64,000 bases of DNA, taken from positions 2,902,001 through 2,966,000 of the forward strand of contig NZ_AP018907.1 of NCBI RefSeq assembly GCF_003966715.1. Reading direction: 5' to 3'. Under the pieces are notes generated by a model. It was not told the DNA's origin. It ran no database searches and worked only from the letters and a program-made list of their open reading frames with translations. Positions within the stretch are counted from its first letter, which is position 1; the number at the start of each line of letters is the position of its first letter. The stretch comes from Blastochloris tepida (lineage in GTDB: Bacteria > Pseudomonadota > Alphaproteobacteria > Rhizobiales > Xanthobacteraceae). Below, one piece after another: positions 43,367 through 53,628 of this stretch. The position numbers and the translations under genes are program-made.

Positions 43367-43833
43367 GTGCGGCAACCATTGGCGAACGTCTCGCGTCGAT
43401 CTATCGCGCCATCGCCGAAGGCGCGATGCGCGGCATGCCGATCTGCAATCCCGATCTCGAGGTGCAGGCGGTGGGATTCCGCGGCCATGCCGGCCACGCG
43501 ATCGGCGTCGTCGTCACGCCCTGGTTCATGAATATCGTGCTGGCCGAGGTCGCGGGCGGACCGGCGCTGCCGCCGGCGCGCCTGGGCGACGTCCGCGCGG
43601 TCTCGCTTCCGGCCGGACGCATCGAGGTCACCGTCGGGGAACTGGACGGCTTCGGCCGGCTCGATGCCGCTTCGCTGTTCTCGCCGATGTTCGGCTTCGC
43701 CGATCCGGCGGCGACGTACCAGACGGCGGCTGCGGCCATGGCGGCGCTGTTCAAGCCGGACGGATACGATGTGCCGCCGCCGGCGCGCGACCGCCGGGCA
43801 TTGCTGTTCGGCCGCGGGAGCAGCGCGCCATGA
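43363..43833 (+). CDS. hupJ: HupJ, HybE-family hydrogenase assembly chaperone
   Basis: 156 aa. Matches the HybE/HupJ family: MRGMPICNPDLEVQAVGFR, IGVVVTPWFMNIVLAE and AASLFSPMFGFADPATYQ-like segments. HybE in E. coli binds the Tat-signal small subunit of Hyd-2. In rhizobia hupI (rubredoxin) usually precedes hupJ; here hupH overlaps hupJ directly and no CxxCG rubredoxin pair is fused to it. Confidence 0.92.
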   Translation: MSAATIGERLASIYRAIAEGAMRGMPICNPDLEVQAVGFRGHAGHAIGVVVTPWFMNIVLAEVAGGPALPPARLGDVRAVSLPAGRIEVTVGELDGFGRLDAASLFSPMFGFADPAATYQTAAAAMAALFKPDGYDVPPPARDRRALLFGRGSSAP

Positions 43834-44897
43834 CCCCGCTGCTCGACGGACACGTGCGGATCGCGGCGATTATCGCCGATGGCGCCGTCATCGACGCCAC
43901 GGTCGCCTGCCACCGGCCGCGCGGCGTCGGCGCGGCGCTGACGCGCCGGCCGGCCGCCGAGATCCCGGCCATCGCCGGGCGGCTGTTCGCGCTGTGCAGC
44001 GTCTCGCAATCGGCCGCGGCGCGCGCAGCCTCGGCGGCGGCGGGCGCGGCGGTGGAGACCGATGATCCGGCCGAGACCCATGCCGCTTTGGCGGCCGAGC
44101 GCCTCGTCGAGCATCTGCGCGCCACCGTGCTAGGTCTCGGCGGCGCGGTGCCGCTGACGCCGCAGGAGGCCGCGGCCGTGCGCACCGTGCTGGCCAAGCC
44201 GCACCGGCCCGCGCGCGAGGCGCTCGAACGTCTCGGCCTCGGGCCGGACGCGGCGCCATTGCACATGCAGGCGGGGGCGAAGTCCCAAAGCTGGGCCGGC
44301 CGCCTGATGGCGTTCGCCGCCGCCCTCGATGCCGAGACCCCTGATGCGGTCGATGCGCTGACCGCCGATGACGACGCGGCGGTGGCTGCCGCTTTGCTGG
44401 AGACGGGCGAGGCGTTCGCGGCTGCGCCGCACCTGCCGGGCCGGCGGCCGGAAGCCGGGCCGCTGGCGCGCGCCACCGCCAGCCGGCGGATGGGCGCGGG
44501 CGGTGCGGCGCGTCTCGCCGCGCGCTTTGCCGAGATCGCCGAGATCGCGCGGAACGGCGCCCTCGCCGCCGGCCGCTCCTGGATTCGCGCCGAGCGGATG
44601 AGCCCCGGCGTCGGTTTTGCGGCCGTCGAGAGCCCGCGCGGTCGGCTTCACCATGTCGCCGAGATCGATCGGCAGGGGCGCATCATGCGCTATCTCATCC
44701 TCGCGCCGACCGAGTGGAACTTCGCGCCGGAGGGTCCGTTCGCCCAGGCGCTGCGGCGGCTGCGCACGGCTGAGGATGCGCCGGCCGCCCCCGCCATCGA
44801 GACGCTGGCCGCGCTGTTCGATCCCTGCGTCGCCTGCCGGGTTTCGGTCTCTCCCGCGCCGTCCGCCGAGACGGCCCAGGAGCTCGCCCATGCATGA
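43830..44897 (+). CDS. hupK: HupK, hydrogenase large-subunit-like assembly protein
   Basis: 355 aa. HupK is a degenerate relative of HupL, thought to act as a scaffold during Fe(CN)2CO transfer. ALCSVSQSAAARAA mimics the N-terminal RICGVC region with one Cys left. LFDPCVACRVSV near the C-terminus mimics DPCxxC but lacks the final His. The long middle is Ala-rich. The start at 43830 overlaps hupJ; the in-frame extension far upstream covers other genes and is discarded. Confidence 0.9.
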   Translation: MTPLLDGHVRIAAIIADGAVIDATVACHRPRGVGAALTRRPAAEIPAIAGRLFALCSVSQSAAARAASAAAGAAVETDDPAETHAALAAERLVEHLRATVLGLGGAVPLTPQEAAAVRTVLAKPHRPAREALERLGLGPDAAPLHMQAGAKSQSWAGRLMAFAAALDAETPDAVDALTADDDAAVAAALLETGEAFAAAPHLPGRRPEAGPLARATASRRMGAGGAARLAARFAEIAEIARNGALAAGRSWIRAERMSPGVGFAAVESPRGRLHHVAEIDRQGRIMRYLILAPTEWNFAPEGPFAQALRRLRTAEDAPAAPAIETLAALFDPCVACRVSVSPAPSAETAQELAHA

Positions 44898-45231
44898 AAT
44901 GGCCCTCACCGAGAGCGTGGTCGCGCTGGTGGAGGAGGCCGCCCGCAGCGAGGGCTTTTCGCGCGCCAAGGCGATCGTGCTGGAGATCGGCATGCTCGGC
45001 CATGTCGAGCCCGAGGCGATGCAGTTCTGCTTCGATGCGGTCAGCCGCGGCACCATCGCCGAAGGAGCGCGGCTCGACATCATCCGCGTGGCCGGACAGG
45101 GCTGGTGCCTCGACTGCGGCAAAAGCGTGCCGCTCGCCGAGCGGTTCGGCGCCTGCCCCGAATGCGGGCGCCATCATGTGCAGATGACGGCGGGCGACGA
45201 ACTGCGCGTCAAGGAGCTGGAGGTCGAGTGA
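44890..45231 (+). CDS. hypA: HypA nickel metallochaperone
   Basis: 113 aa. The N-terminal MHEMAL (Met1-His2-Glu3) forms the nickel site; CLDCG and CPECG bind structural zinc. It delivers nickel to the HupL precursor with HypB. Overlaps hupK by 8 nt and hypB by 1 nt (TGATG). Confidence 0.97.
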   Translation: MHEMALTESVVALVEEAARSEGFSRAKAIVLEIGMLGHVEPEAMQFCFDAVSRGTIAEGARLDIIRVAGQGWCLDCGKSVPLAERFGACPECGRHHVQMTAGDELRVKELEVE

Positions 45232-46232
45232 TGTGCAAGGTTTGCGGCTGCGGCACGGCATCCATCGAAGGCGCGGCGCCGGACGCGCACAGCCACGCGC
45301 ACGCCCACACCCACGCGCATGGGCACACCCACGCGGACGGCACCCGCTACAGCCACGCGCACAGCCACAGCCATTCGCACGATCACGATCATGAGCATGG
45401 CCACGACCATGATCACGACCATCTGCACGATGACGGCCACGTGCACCACCATGATCACGCGGAGGGCACGCACGATTATGGTGCCGGCCTCGCCGGCGTG
45501 CACGTGCCGGGGATGAGCCAGGAGCGCATCGTCCGCATCGAGCGCGACATCCTGGCCAAGAACAACGCCTATGCGCGCGCCAACCGGGCGCGGCTTGCCG
45601 CCCACGGCATCTTCGCGCTCAATCTCGTCTCGAGCCCCGGCTCCGGCAAGACGACGCTCTTGGAGCGCATCATCGCCGACCTGTCGGGCCGGGTTCCGGT
45701 CGCGGTGATCGAGGGCGACCAGCAGACCGCCAATGACGCCGCGCGCATCCGCGCCACCGGCGCGCCGGCCATTCAGATCAACACCGGCAAGGGCTGCCAC
45801 CTCGACGCCCACATGGTCGGCCATGCGCTGGACGACTTGGCGCTGGACGATCTGGCACTCGACGGCCCGCCGCTCCGGGCCGGCGGCGTGCTGTTCATCG
45901 AGAATGTCGGCAATCTGGTGTGCCCGGCGGCGTTCGATCTCGGCGAGGCGCACAAGGTGGTGGTGCTGTCGGTGACCGAGGGCGAGGACAAGCCGCTCAA
46001 ATATCCCGACATGTTCGCCGCCGCCGACGTGATGCTGCTCAACAAGTCGGACCTGCTGCCGCATGTCGAGTTCGACGTCGCGGCCTGCATCGCCAATGCG
46101 CTCAAGGTCAATCCGCGGCTGAAGACGCTGGTGGTCTCGGCCCGCACCGGCGAGGGCCTTGCGGCGTTCCTCAGCTTCATCGAGGCCGGCGTCGCCATGG
46201 CGCGGGCCGGCGCAAACGCCGCGGCAGGCTGA
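45231..46232 (+). CDS. hypB: HypB GTPase with nickel-storage His-rich domain
   Basis: 333 aa. The N-terminal MCKVCGCG is the high-affinity nickel motif. A His-rich stretch (residues about 20-82) contains 27 His by count, enough to store many nickel ions as in rhizobial HypB. The G-domain has [12 protein letters not shown] (P-loop), [17 protein letters not shown] (Cys/His metal site), [11 protein letters not shown] (Walker B and Cys) and LLNKSDLL. A small tandem duplication (LALDD twice, near residues 203-213) lengthens the loop after HMVGHALDD. Confidence 0.97.
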   Translation: MCKVCGCGTASIEGAAPDAHSHAHAHTHAHGHTHADGTRYSHAHSHSHSHDHDHEHGHDHDHDHLHDDGHVHHHDHAEGTHDYGAGLAGVHVPGMSQERIVRIERDILAKNNAYARANRARLAAHGIFALNLVSSPGSGKTTLLERIIADLSGRVPVAVIEGDQQTANDAARIRATGAPAIQINTGKGCHLDAHMVGHALDDLALDDLALDGPPLRAGGVLFIENVGNLVCPAAFDLGEAHKVVVLSVTEGEDKPLKYPDMFAAADVMLLNKSDLLPHVEFDVAACIANALKVNPRLKTLVVSARTGEGLAAFLSFIEAGVAMARAGANAAAG

Positions 46233-46234
46233 CC

Positions 46235-48487
46235 ATGCTGGGCTCCCCGCACGATCCGATGGAGCCGGTGTCGCGCGAGGCGATCCGCCTGCGCGGCATC
46301 GTCCAGGGTGTCGGCATGCGGCCATTCGTGTTCGCGCTGGCCGAGCGCTTCAAGCTCGCCGGCTTCGTGCGCAACGACGCGAACGGCGTGTCGATCGAGG
46401 TCGAGGGCAGCGCGCTCGACGCCTTCGCCGCGGCGCTCAAGGCGGAGGCGCCGCCGCTTGCGCGCATCGACGCGCTGGAGCGCACGCCGATCCCGCCGCG
46501 CGGCGCGCAGGGCTTCGGCATCGCGCGCAGCGGCGAGGGAATGGCCGCCACCGGCATTCCGGCGGATGCCGCTGTCTGCAGCGCCTGCCTGGACGATCTG
46601 TTCGACCCCAGGAGCCGCTTCCATCTCTATCCGTTCGTCACCTGCACCCAGTGCGGGCCGCGCTACACCATCACCCGCCGCGTGCCGTACGACCGCGCCA
46701 ACACCTCGATGACCGGCTTCGCGATGTGCCCGGCGTGCACGCACGCCTATCACGATCCGCACGACCGCCGCTTCCACGCCGAGACCCTCGCCTGCCCGGA
46801 CTGCGGCCCGAAGCTCAGCCACGCCATCCCCGACATCGCCGCGGCGCTCAAGGCCGGGCGCATCGTCGCGCTGAAGGGCATCGGCGGCTTTCACCTGATG
46901 TGCGACGCGACGAACGAGGCCGCGGTTTCCGAGCTGCGCCGCCGCAAGGCGCGCGACGCCAAGCCGTTCGCGGTGATGGTGGCGAACGCACCCTCGCTCG
47001 ATCTGTTCGCGCAGGTCGACGCACCCCACCGTGCCCTGGCCGCCGCGCCGGCACGGCCGATCGTGCTGATGCCCAGTCGCCCCGGCACGCTCGCGCCCTC
47101 GGTGGCGCCGCGCCTGTCGCAGGTCGGCCTCGTCCTGCCCTACGCGCCGGTGCACCATCTGCTGTTTCATGCGCTGGCCGGCCAGCCGGCGGACGGCGCG
47201 TGGCGCGGATCCCCGCAGCCCTTCGCGCTGGTTGCCACCAGCGCCAATCCCGGCGGCGAGCCGCTGGTGGTCGACGACGAGGACGCGCAGCGGCGGCTTG
47301 CCGCCATCGCCGACATCATCGTCACCCACGACCGGCCGATCCTGATGCGCGCCGACGATTCGGTGATGTCGATCATCGACGGCGCCCCGGCGTTCCTGCG
47401 GCGGGCGCGCGGCTTCGTGCCGGAGCCGATCGATCTCGGAACGGACGGGCCCTGCGTGCTCGGCGTCGGCTGCCACCTCAAGGCGACGGTGACGCTGACG
47501 CGCGGGCGCGAGGCGTTCGTCTCCCAGCATGTCGGCGACCTCGACAGCGCCGAGACGCTGCGCTTCCACCGCGAGACCATCGCCCACCTGATGGCGGTGC
47601 TCGACGTCCGGCCGGACCTCGTCGGCTGCGATCTCCACCCCGACTGCGCCTCGACGCGCTTCGCCGAGACGCTGGGGCTGCCCTTGGCGCGGGTGCAGCA
47701 CCACGCCGCCCATATCGCGGCGATCGGCGCCGAACACGGCCGGCGCGGGCCGCTGCTCGGAGCCGCGCTCGACGGCTACGGCTATGGCGACGACGGCGGC
47801 AATTGGGGCGGCGAGCTGATGATGGTCGAAGGCCCGTCGTGGCGGCGCCTCGGCCATCTGGCGCCGCTGGCGCTGCCCGGCGGCGACCGCGCCGCGCGCG
47901 AGCCCTGGCGCATGGCGGTGGCGGCCCTCCACGCCACCGGCCGGCTCGACGAGGCGGTGTCGCGGTTCGCGCATATTCCGCTGGCGGCGGCGCTCGCCAC
48001 CCGCGTCACGGTTGCGCCCACCACCACCAGCCTGGGGCGGCTGTTCGACGCGGTGGCCGGCCTGCTCGGCCTGCGCACCCACCAGGAGCACGAGGGGCAG
48101 GCGGCGATGGAGCTGGAGGCGCTGGTCGAGACACCGTGCGCTCTCGATGGTGGCTTCACGCTCGTGGGCGGCATCCTCGACTTCCGGCCGCTGCTCGCCG
48201 TGCTGGCGGAGAACAGCCGCGATGCCCGCGCCGGTGCCGAGCTGTTCCACGGCACGCTGATCGAAGGGCTCGCGGCCTGGATCGCCGAGGCGGCGGCGCG
48301 CCACGGCCACACCGCGATCGCGCTCGGCGGCGGCTGCCTCGTCAACCGCGTGCTGGCGGACGGGCTGGCCAGCGCGCTGCGCGCGCGCGGGCTCAAGCCG
48401 CTGCTGGCGCGCGCCGTGCCCTGCAATGATGGCGGCCTGTCGCTCGGCCAGGCGGCGGTGGCGCGCGCGGTCGTGGCGCCGGTTTAG
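46235..48487 (+). CDS. hypF: HypF carbamoyltransferase
   Basis: 750 aa, full length. It makes the thiocarbamate on HypE from carbamoyl phosphate, the source of the cyanide ligands. Domains: acylphosphatase ([14 protein letters not shown], residues 18-100); two zinc-finger pairs (CSACLD...CTQCG and CPACTH...CPDCG); a YrdC-like domain with [13 protein letters not shown]; and a Kae1-like domain with HHAAHIAAI and GYGYGDDG. The start at 46235 lies 2 nt after hypB. Confidence 0.97.
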   Translation: MLGSPHDPMEPVSREAIRLRGIVQGVGMRPFVFALAERFKLAGFVRNDANGVSIEVEGSALDAFAAALKAEAPPLARIDALERTPIPPRGAQGFGIARSGEGMAATGIPADAAVCSACLDDLFDPRSRFHLYPFVTCTQCGPRYTITRRVPYDRANTSMTGFAMCPACTHAYHDPHDRRFHAETLACPDCGPKLSHAIPDIAAALKAGRIVALKGIGGFHLMCDATNEAAVSELRRRKARDAKPFAVMVANAPSLDLFAQVDAPHRALAAAPARPIVLMPSRPGTLAPSVAPRLSQVGLVLPYAPVHHLLFHALAGQPADGAWRGSPQPFALVATSANPGGEPLVVDDEDAQRRLAAIADIIVTHDRPILMRADDSVMSIIDGAPAFLRRARGFVPEPIDLGTDGPCVLGVGCHLKATVTLTRGREAFVSQHVGDLDSAETLRFHRETIAHLMAVLDVRPDLVGCDLHPDCASTRFAETLGLPLARVQHHAAHIAAIGAEHGRRGPLLGAALDGYGYGDDGGNWGGELMMVEGPSWRRLGHLAPLALPGGDRAAREPWRMAVAALHATGRLDEAVSRFAHIPLAAALATRVTVAPTTTSLGRLFDAVAGLLGLRTHQEHEGQAAMELEALVETPCALDGGFTLVGGILDFRPLLAVLAENSRDARAGAELFHGTLIEGLAAWIAEAAARHGHTAIALGGGCLVNRVLADGLASALRARGLKPLLARAVPCNDGGLSLGQAAVARAVVAPV

Positions 48488-48497
48488 GAGATCAGCC

Positions 48498-48713
48498 ATG
48501 TGCCTTGCCGTTCCTGCCGAGGTGACCGAGCTCCTGGCCGACGACATGGCCAGAGTGAGCCTCGACGGCGTGACCAAGACGATCTCGGTGGCGCTGCTCG
48601 ACGAGGTCGCTGTCGGCGACTACGTCATCCTGCATGTCGGCCACGCGCTGGCGCGCATCGATGCCGAGGAGGCCCGCCGCACCCTGGCGCTGCTCGCGGA
48701 GGTCGGCCGATGA
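48498..48713 (+). CDS. hypC: HypC chaperone
   Basis: 71 aa. Starts MCLAVPAEV with the essential Cys2. It carries the Fe(CN)2CO unit between HypD and the HupL precursor. Slightly shorter than E. coli HypC (90 aa), ending soon after the beta-barrel core ([21 protein letters not shown]). ATG 48498 follows TTAGGAGATC; the stop overlaps hypD (ATGA). Confidence 0.96.
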   Translation: MCLAVPAEVTELLADDMARVSLDGVTKTISVALLDEVAVGDYVILHVGHALARIDAEEARRTLALLAEVGR

Positions 48714-49852
48714 AATATGTCGACGAATATCGCGACGGCGCGCTGGCGCGGGCGGTCGCTTCCGCCATCCGGGCCGAGGCCGATCCGGCGCGGACCTATC
48801 GCTTCATGGAGTTCTGCGGCGGCCATACCCACGCCATTGCCCGCTACGGGCTGGAAGACCTGCTGCCGGCCAATGTGCGGATGATCCACGGCCCCGGCTG
48901 CCCGGTGTGCGTGCTGCCCGTCAGCCGCGTCGATGCCGCCATCCGCCTCGCGTCGCAGCCGGGCGTCACGCTCGCCACCTATGGCGACCTGATGCGGGTG
49001 CCGGGCTCGAAGGGCATGAGCCTGCAGAAGGCCAAGGCCGTGGGCGCCGACATCCGCATGGTCTATTCGACGCTCGATGCGCTGCGGATCGCCGAGCAGG
49101 AGCCCGGCCGCGAGGTGGTGTTCTTCGCCATCGGCTTCGAGACCACCACGCCGCCGACCGCGGTGGCGCTGCGGATGGCCGAGACGAAGCGGCTCGGCAA
49201 TTTCTCGGTCTTCTGCAACCATGTGATGACGCCGGCAGCGATGCGGGCGATCCTGACCACGCCCGACGGCGTGCCGCTCGACGGTTTCGTCGGGCCTGCG
49301 CACGTCTCCACCGTGATCGGCACTGCGCCCTACGCCTTCTGCGCAGCCGAGTTCGGCCGGCCGGTGGTGATCGCCGGCTTCGAGCCGCTCGACGTGATGC
49401 AGGCGGTCTTGATGCTGGTGCGGCAGGTGAATGCCGGCCGCTGCGCGGTCGAGAACCAGTATGCCCGCGCCGTCACGCCCGAGGGCAACCGCAAGGCCCA
49501 GGCCCTGGTCGCCGAACTGTTCGAGCTGCGCGATGCGTTCGAGTGGCGCGGGCTCGGCGTGCTGCCGAATAGCGCGCTGAAGCTGCGCCCGTCCTTCGCG
49601 CGCTTCGATGCCGAGGCGCGATTCGGGGTCGAGACCCTCACCGCCGCCGACAACCCGGCCTGCGACTGCGGCGCCATCCTGCGCGGCATGAAGCGGCCGC
49701 CCGACTGCCGCCTGTTCGGACGCACCTGCACGCCGGAGAATCCGATCGGCGCCTGCATGGTGTCGTCGGAAGGCGCCTGCGCCGCGCATTGGACCTATGG
49801 CCGCTTCCGCGAGCCGGTGCGCGCGGTGCCAATCGAGGGAGTGCTGCCATGA
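48710..49852 (+). CDS. hypD: HypD scaffold for Fe(CN)2CO assembly
   Basis: 380 aa. Contains [16 protein letters not shown] and FEFTT-like [12 protein letters not shown] motifs around the iron site. The C-terminal four-Cys [4Fe-4S] binding pattern is CDCGAILRG...[25 protein letters not shown]. Overlaps hypC and hypE by 4 nt each. Confidence 0.97.
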   Translation: MKYVDEYRDGALARAVASAIRAEADPARTYRFMEFCGGHTHAIARYGLEDLLPANVRMIHGPGCPVCVLPVSRVDAAIRLASQPGVTLATYGDLMRVPGSKGMSLQKAKAVGADIRMVYSTLDALRIAEQEPGREVVFFAIGFETTTPPTAVALRMAETKRLGNFSVFCNHVMTPAAMRAILTTPDGVPLDGFVGPAHVSTVIGTAPYAFCAAEFGRPVVIAGFEPLDVMQAVLMLVRQVNAGRCAVENQYARAVTPEGNRKAQALVAELFELRDAFEWRGLGVLPNSALKLRPSFARFDAEARFGVETLTAADNPACDCGAILRGMKRPPDCRLFGRTCTPENPIGACMVSSEGACAAHWTYGRFREPVRAVPIEGVLP

Positions 49853-50913
49853 CCTTCGCCGCACGCATGCTGACCCCGCGCTACGGCCGGCTCGACCTCA
49901 AGGCCGGCCGCGTCGAGATGACCCATGGTGCCGGCGGGCGGGCGATGGCCCAGCTCATCGGCGAAATCTTCCGGCCGGCGCTGGCCAACGAATTCCTGTC
50001 CCAGGGCAATGATCAGGCCATCGTGCCGCTGCCGGCCGGCGGGCGGCTGGCGATGACCACGGACGGCTATGTCGTCTCGCCGCTGTTCTTTCCGGGCGGC
50101 GACATCGGCTCGCTCGCGGTGCACGGCACCATCAACGACCTCGCCATGGCCGGCGCGACGCCGCTCTATCTCACCGCCAATTTCGTGATCGAGGAGGGCT
50201 TTGCGCTCGCCGACCTCGCCCGTATCGCCACCAGCATGGGCGCCGCCGCCCGCGAGGCCGGCGTGCCGGTGGTGGCCGGCGACACCAAGGTGGTCGAGCG
50301 CGGCAAGGCCGACGGGCTCTACATCTCGACCGCCGGTGTCGGCGTGGTGCCGTCGGGCCTCGATCTCTCCGGAGACCGGGCGCGGCCGGGCGATGCGATC
50401 CTCCTGTCCGGCGCGATCGGCGACCATGGCGTCGCCATCATGTCGAGCCGCGAGAATCTGACGTTCGAGACCGCGGTGCTGTCGGATTCCGCCGCACTCC
50501 ATGGCCTCGTGGCCGCCATGGTGGCGGCGGCCGGCCCGCACCTCAAGCTGATGCGCGATCCCACCCGCGGCGGACTTGCGGCGACGCTGAACGAGATCGC
50601 CCGCCAGTCCAGCGTCGGCCTGCAGATCGAGGAGGCGGCGATCCCGGTGCGGCCGCAGGTGGCGGCGGCCTGCGAGCTTCTCGGCCTCGATCCGCTCAAT
50701 GTCGCCAATGAGGGCAAGCTCGTCGCCGTGGTCGAGCCGCAGGCGGCCGAGCCGCTGCTGGCGGCGATGCGCGCCCATCCGCTCGGCCGCGACGCGGTGC
50801 GGATCGGCACCGTGACGCGGGACGATCAGCACTTCGTGCAGATGACCACGGCATTCGGCGGCAAGCGCATCGTCGACTGGCTGGCCGGCGAGCAGCTTCC
50901 GCGGATCTGCTGA
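49849..50913 (+). CDS. hypE: HypE, carbamoyl-phosphate-derived cyanide donor
   Basis: 354 aa. PurM-like fold with [50 protein letters not shown] and [17 protein letters not shown]. The chain ends PRIC; the terminal Cys is thiocarbamoylated by HypF and dehydrated to thiocyanate. Last hyp gene before the sigma-54 activator. Confidence 0.97.
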   Translation: MTFAARMLTPRYGRLDLKAGRVEMTHGAGGRAMAQLIGEIFRPALANEFLSQGNDQAIVPLPAGGRLAMTTDGYVVSPLFFPGGDIGSLAVHGTINDLAMAGATPLYLTANFVIEEGFALADLARIATSMGAAAREAGVPVVAGDTKVVERGKADGLYISTAGVGVVPSGLDLSGDRARPGDAILLSGAIGDHGVAIMSSRENLTFETAVLSDSAALHGLVAAMVAAAGPHLKLMRDPTRGGLAATLNEIARQSSVGLQIEEAAIPVRPQVAAACELLGLDPLNVANEGKLVAVVEPQAAEPLLAAMRAHPLGRDAVRIGTVTRDDQHFVQMTTAFGGKRIVDWLAGEQLPRIC

Positions 50914-50983
50914 GCGAGGCGCCGGCTTGATCGGCCGGACACCGTATGACAGCCTGAGTGACAGCGTGCCCGAGACCGCCCGG

Positions 50984-52060
50984 ATGTTCCGCCAGACCAG
51001 ATCCGCCGATGCCGCGCCCGAAGCCAGAGCGGCGGGCGGGCGCGTGCGCAGCGTCACGGAGACAAGGCGCGCCAGCACGCCGCTCCGCCTCGGCTTCGAG
51101 GCGATCGTGCACGCGCCGTCGAGCCCGATCACCGCCGCCATTGGCCTCGCCCGCCGCGCCACCGAATACGACATCTCGGTGCTGATCACCGGCGCCTCGG
51201 GCACCGGCAAGGAGTTGCTGGCACGGGCGATCCATCACGGCTCCAGCCGCGCCGGCCGGCCGTTCGTGGTCGAGAACTGCGGCGCCCTGCCCGACCAGCT
51301 TCTGGAGAGCGAGCTGTTCGGCTGCAAGAAGGGCGCCTTCACCGGCGCCTATCAGGACCGCATCGGCCTGTTCGAGGTTGCCGACGGCGGCACCATCTTT
51401 CTCGACGAGATCGGCGAGACCTCGCCGTCGTTCCAGGTGAAGCTGCTGCGCGTGCTGCAGGAGGGCGAGATCCGACCGCTCGGCGCCCAGCGCACCCGCA
51501 AGGTCAATGTGCGGGTGGTGTCGGCGACCAATCGCGACCTGGAGACCGAAGTCGCCGCCGGGCGGTTCCGCCGCGATCTCTATTACCGGCTCGCGGCGTT
51601 TCCGATCCACATCCCCTCGCTGGCCGACCGCGCCGTCGACATTCCGGCGATCGCCGAGCGCATCCTGAAGGACGTCAATCAGGCGTTCCACCGCGCGGTG
51701 CCGGGCTTCCTGCCCGAGACGCTCGATCTGATGATGGCCTATGACTGGCCGGGCAACGTTCGCGAGCTGCACAACGAGATCCAGCGCATGGTGGCGCTGT
51801 CGGACTCCGACCGGCCGCTGGCGCCCGATCTGCTGTCGGCACGCATCGTCTCGCCGCGCGCGCCGCGGCCGGACGCGGCCGGCACGACGCTGAAGGATCG
51901 CGTCGAGGCGCTGGAGAAGGTCGAGATCGCCGAGACGCTCGCCCACTGCAACGGCAATATCAGCCATGCGGCGGAACGGCTCGGCCTGTCGCGGGTCGGC
52001 CTGCGCGCCAAGATGCAGCGCTACCAGCTCCGCCGCAGCGATGCCGGCGACGAGGATTGA
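50984..52060 (+). CDS. HupR/HoxA-type sigma-54 activator lacking the receiver domain
   Basis: About 358 aa. The AAA+ domain has [17 protein letters not shown] (Walker A), [11 protein letters not shown] (sigma-54 contact loop) and [11 protein letters not shown] (Walker B); the C-terminus has a Fis-type helix-turn-helix ([24 protein letters not shown]). The sequence from [21 protein letters not shown] onward looks like HupR/HoxA, but only about 40 residues of linker precede it. HupR proteins have a 120-residue phospho-receiver there, and the 70-bp gap to hypE leaves no room for one. ATG 50984 is my choice; GTG 50966 and TTG 50927 are in frame, the latter inside a repeat. Likely target: the sigma-54 promoter at 37077. 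Confidence 0.88.
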   Translation: MFRQTRSADAAPEARAAGGRVRSVTETRRASTPLRLGFEAIVHAPSSPITAAIGLARRATEYDISVLITGASGTGKELLARAIHHGSSRAGRPFVVENCGALPDQLLESELFGCKKGAFTGAYQDRIGLFEVADGGTIFLDEIGETSPSFQVKLLRVLQEGEIRPLGAQRTRKVNVRVVSATNRDLETEVAAGRFRRDLYYRLAAFPIHIPSLADRAVDIPAIAERILKDVNQAFHRAVPGFLPETLDLMMAYDWPGNVRELHNEIQRMVALSDSDRPLAPDLLSARIVSPRAPRPDAAGTTLKDRVEALEKVEIAETLAHCNGNISHAAERLGLSRVGLRAKMQRYQLRRSDAGDED

Positions 52061-52094
52061 AACGGCTTTCGGGCGATCAGCGCGGCCTCTTCTT

Positions 52095-52152
52095 CCCTCT
52101 CCCACCCGGCCGCGCTTGCGCGCGCCCGGGCGCAGGCTCTTGTGGGAGAGGG
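52095..52152. repeat. Inverted repeat between convergent activator and nikO genes
   Basis: CCCTCTCCCAC (52095-52105) and GTGGGAGAGGG (52142-52152) flank a GC palindrome (CCGGCCGCGC / GCGCGCCCGGG). The position between convergent stops suggests a bidirectional terminator. It is also of the same type as the C/G-rich inverted repeat at 1645. Confidence 0.7.
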
Positions 52153-52162
52153 TAAGAAGCGC

Positions 52163-52870
52163 CTATTCGCCGATCTCGTGAATGTGGACGTGATCGTGGG
52201 CGTGGGCGTGGCGGTGGAGGCTCGCCGGCACCAGCCGGCCGTTCTTCATCAGCACCGCGCGGTCGGTCAGCGCCTCCAGCAGCGCATAATCGTGCGAGAC
52301 AACCACCATCGCCACGTCGAGCCCGCAGAGAATGTCGGTCAGCCGCGCAAGGTGCGCGCCGTCGAGCGCGTTGGTCGGCTCGTCGAGCAGCAGCGCCTCG
52401 GGCTCCATCGCCAGCACGGCGGCGAGGCTCGCGAGCCGCTTCTCGCCGCCCGACAGATGATGGGTGATGCGATGGGCGAGATGACTGAGCCCGAGGCGGC
52501 CCAGCGTCGCCTCGGCGCGGGCGACCGCTTCCTTCGGTGAGAGGCCGAGATTGAGCGGGCCGAAGGCCACGTCCTCGATCACCGTCGGCGAGAACAGCTG
52601 ATCGTCCGGATCCTGGAACAGCAGGCCGGCGCGGGCGCGTACCTCGCGAAAGTCCCGCTCGGCGCGGCGCTCGGCGCCGAAGGCGACAAGCCGGCCGGAT
52701 TTCGGCCGCTCCAGCCCGACCAGGGTGCGCAGCAAGGTGGTCTTGCCGGCGCCATTGGCACCGGCCAGCGCAAGGCGCTCGCCGGGCCGGAGCGTCAGCG
52801 ACACGCGGTCGAGCACGACGCGGCCGGCGCGCTCCACGGTGACGGCATCGAGCTCGAACAGCGGCGTCAT
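52163..52870 (-). CDS. nikO: Nickel ECF transporter ATPase (NikO/CbiO family)
   Basis: 235 aa. ABC ATPase with [14 protein letters not shown] (Walker A), [13 protein letters not shown] (Q-loop, typical of ECF ATPases), [19 protein letters not shown] (signature) and [11 protein letters not shown] (Walker B). The C-terminal tail [14 protein letters not shown] is His-rich, fitting nickel rather than cobalt. It powers uptake with NikM/L/Q. Start overlaps the nikQ stop (ATGA). Confidence 0.92.
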   Translation of the reverse strand: MTPLFELDAVTVERAGRVVLDRVSLTLRPGERLALAGANGAGKTTLLRTLVGLERPKSGRLVAFGAERRAERDFREVRARAGLLFQDPDDQLFSPTVIEDVAFGPLNLGLSPKEAVARAEATLGRLGLSHLAHRITHHLSGGEKRLASLAAVLAMEPEALLLDEPTNALDGAHLARLTDILCGLDVAMVVVSHDYALLEALTDRAVLMKNGRLVPASLHRHAHAHDHVHIHEIGE

Positions 52871-53628
52871 GCCAGACGGTCCAGCAGAAGAAGACAGAAA
52901 AGGCCGGTTGCCAGCCCGCCGGCGAACAGCGCATCGTGCCGCGTCAGGCGCGCATCGGCGACCAGCGCGAAGCGGCCGGCGAAGGCGCGGCAGCGCATCG
53001 CCTCGTCGACGCGCTCGGCGCGCTCGAACGCCCGCACCAGAAGCTGGCCGACGAAATAGGCCAGCGTACGCAGCGTGTGAAGGGAGGTGCGCGGCCGGAA
53101 GGCGCGGACCCGCAGCGCCTCATGGAGGCGGACTGCCTCCGCGCGGATGACGGCGACGTAGCGGGCGGAGAACAGGAAGAGATGCACGAGCTTGGCGGGC
53201 ACCTTGAGGCGCCCCAGCGCGTGGCCGAGATGCACCGGCTCAAGCCCGCCGAGCAGCGTGAGGATCGCCAGCGCACACAGATTTACACGCAACAGCACCA
53301 GAACGGCGCGATCCAGGCCCGGCTGCGACAGTTCCACCGGGCCGAGCGCGATCGTCGGCCCCGGCGCGGTCAGCGGCAGCACGACCAGCAGGACGAGAAG
53401 GAAGCCTTCCATGTGGACGAGCCGGGCCACGACATCGCGCCCCGACAGGCCCGACAGCAGCGCGAGACCGAGGCCCAACGCCAGCGCCACCGCCAGCACC
53501 ACCGGCGAGCCCAGCGCCAGGATCGTAGCGACGGCGGCCGCCGCCGACAGCACGCGCACGCGGCCATCCAGCCGGTCGAGCAGCGGGCGCGGCGGCGGCG
53601 CGGGGCCGCAGGCCAGCCCCTCGCTCAC
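52867..53628 (-). CDS. nikQ: Nickel ECF transporter T component (NikQ/CbiQ family)
   Basis: 253 aa, multi-pass membrane protein that couples the ATPase to NikM. Family motifs: [23 protein letters not shown] (the conserved region with an Ala-Arg pair) and [11 protein letters not shown], plus the second coupling motif [19 protein letters not shown] at 53628 overlaps the nikL stop (GTGA) and is preferred over ATG 53673, which would overlap nikL by 49 nt. Confidence 0.9.
   Translation of the reverse strand: MSEGLACGPAPPPRPLLDRLDGRVRVLSAAAAVATILALGSPVVLAVALALGLGLALLSGLSGRDVVARLVHMEGFLLVLLVVLPLTAPGPTIALGPVELSQPGLDRAVLVLLRVNLCALAILTLLGGLEPVHLGHALGRLKVPAKLVHLFLFSARYVAVIRAEAVRLHEALRVRAFRPRTSLHTLRTLAYFVGQLLVRAFERAERVDEAMRCRAFAGRFALVADARLTRHDALFAGGLATGLFCLLLLDRLA

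Noticed and set aside
50927..50983. TTG 50927 as the start of the HupR-like activator
   Set aside because: The extra codons run through a piece of a dispersed intergenic repeat and add no receiver-domain sequence.
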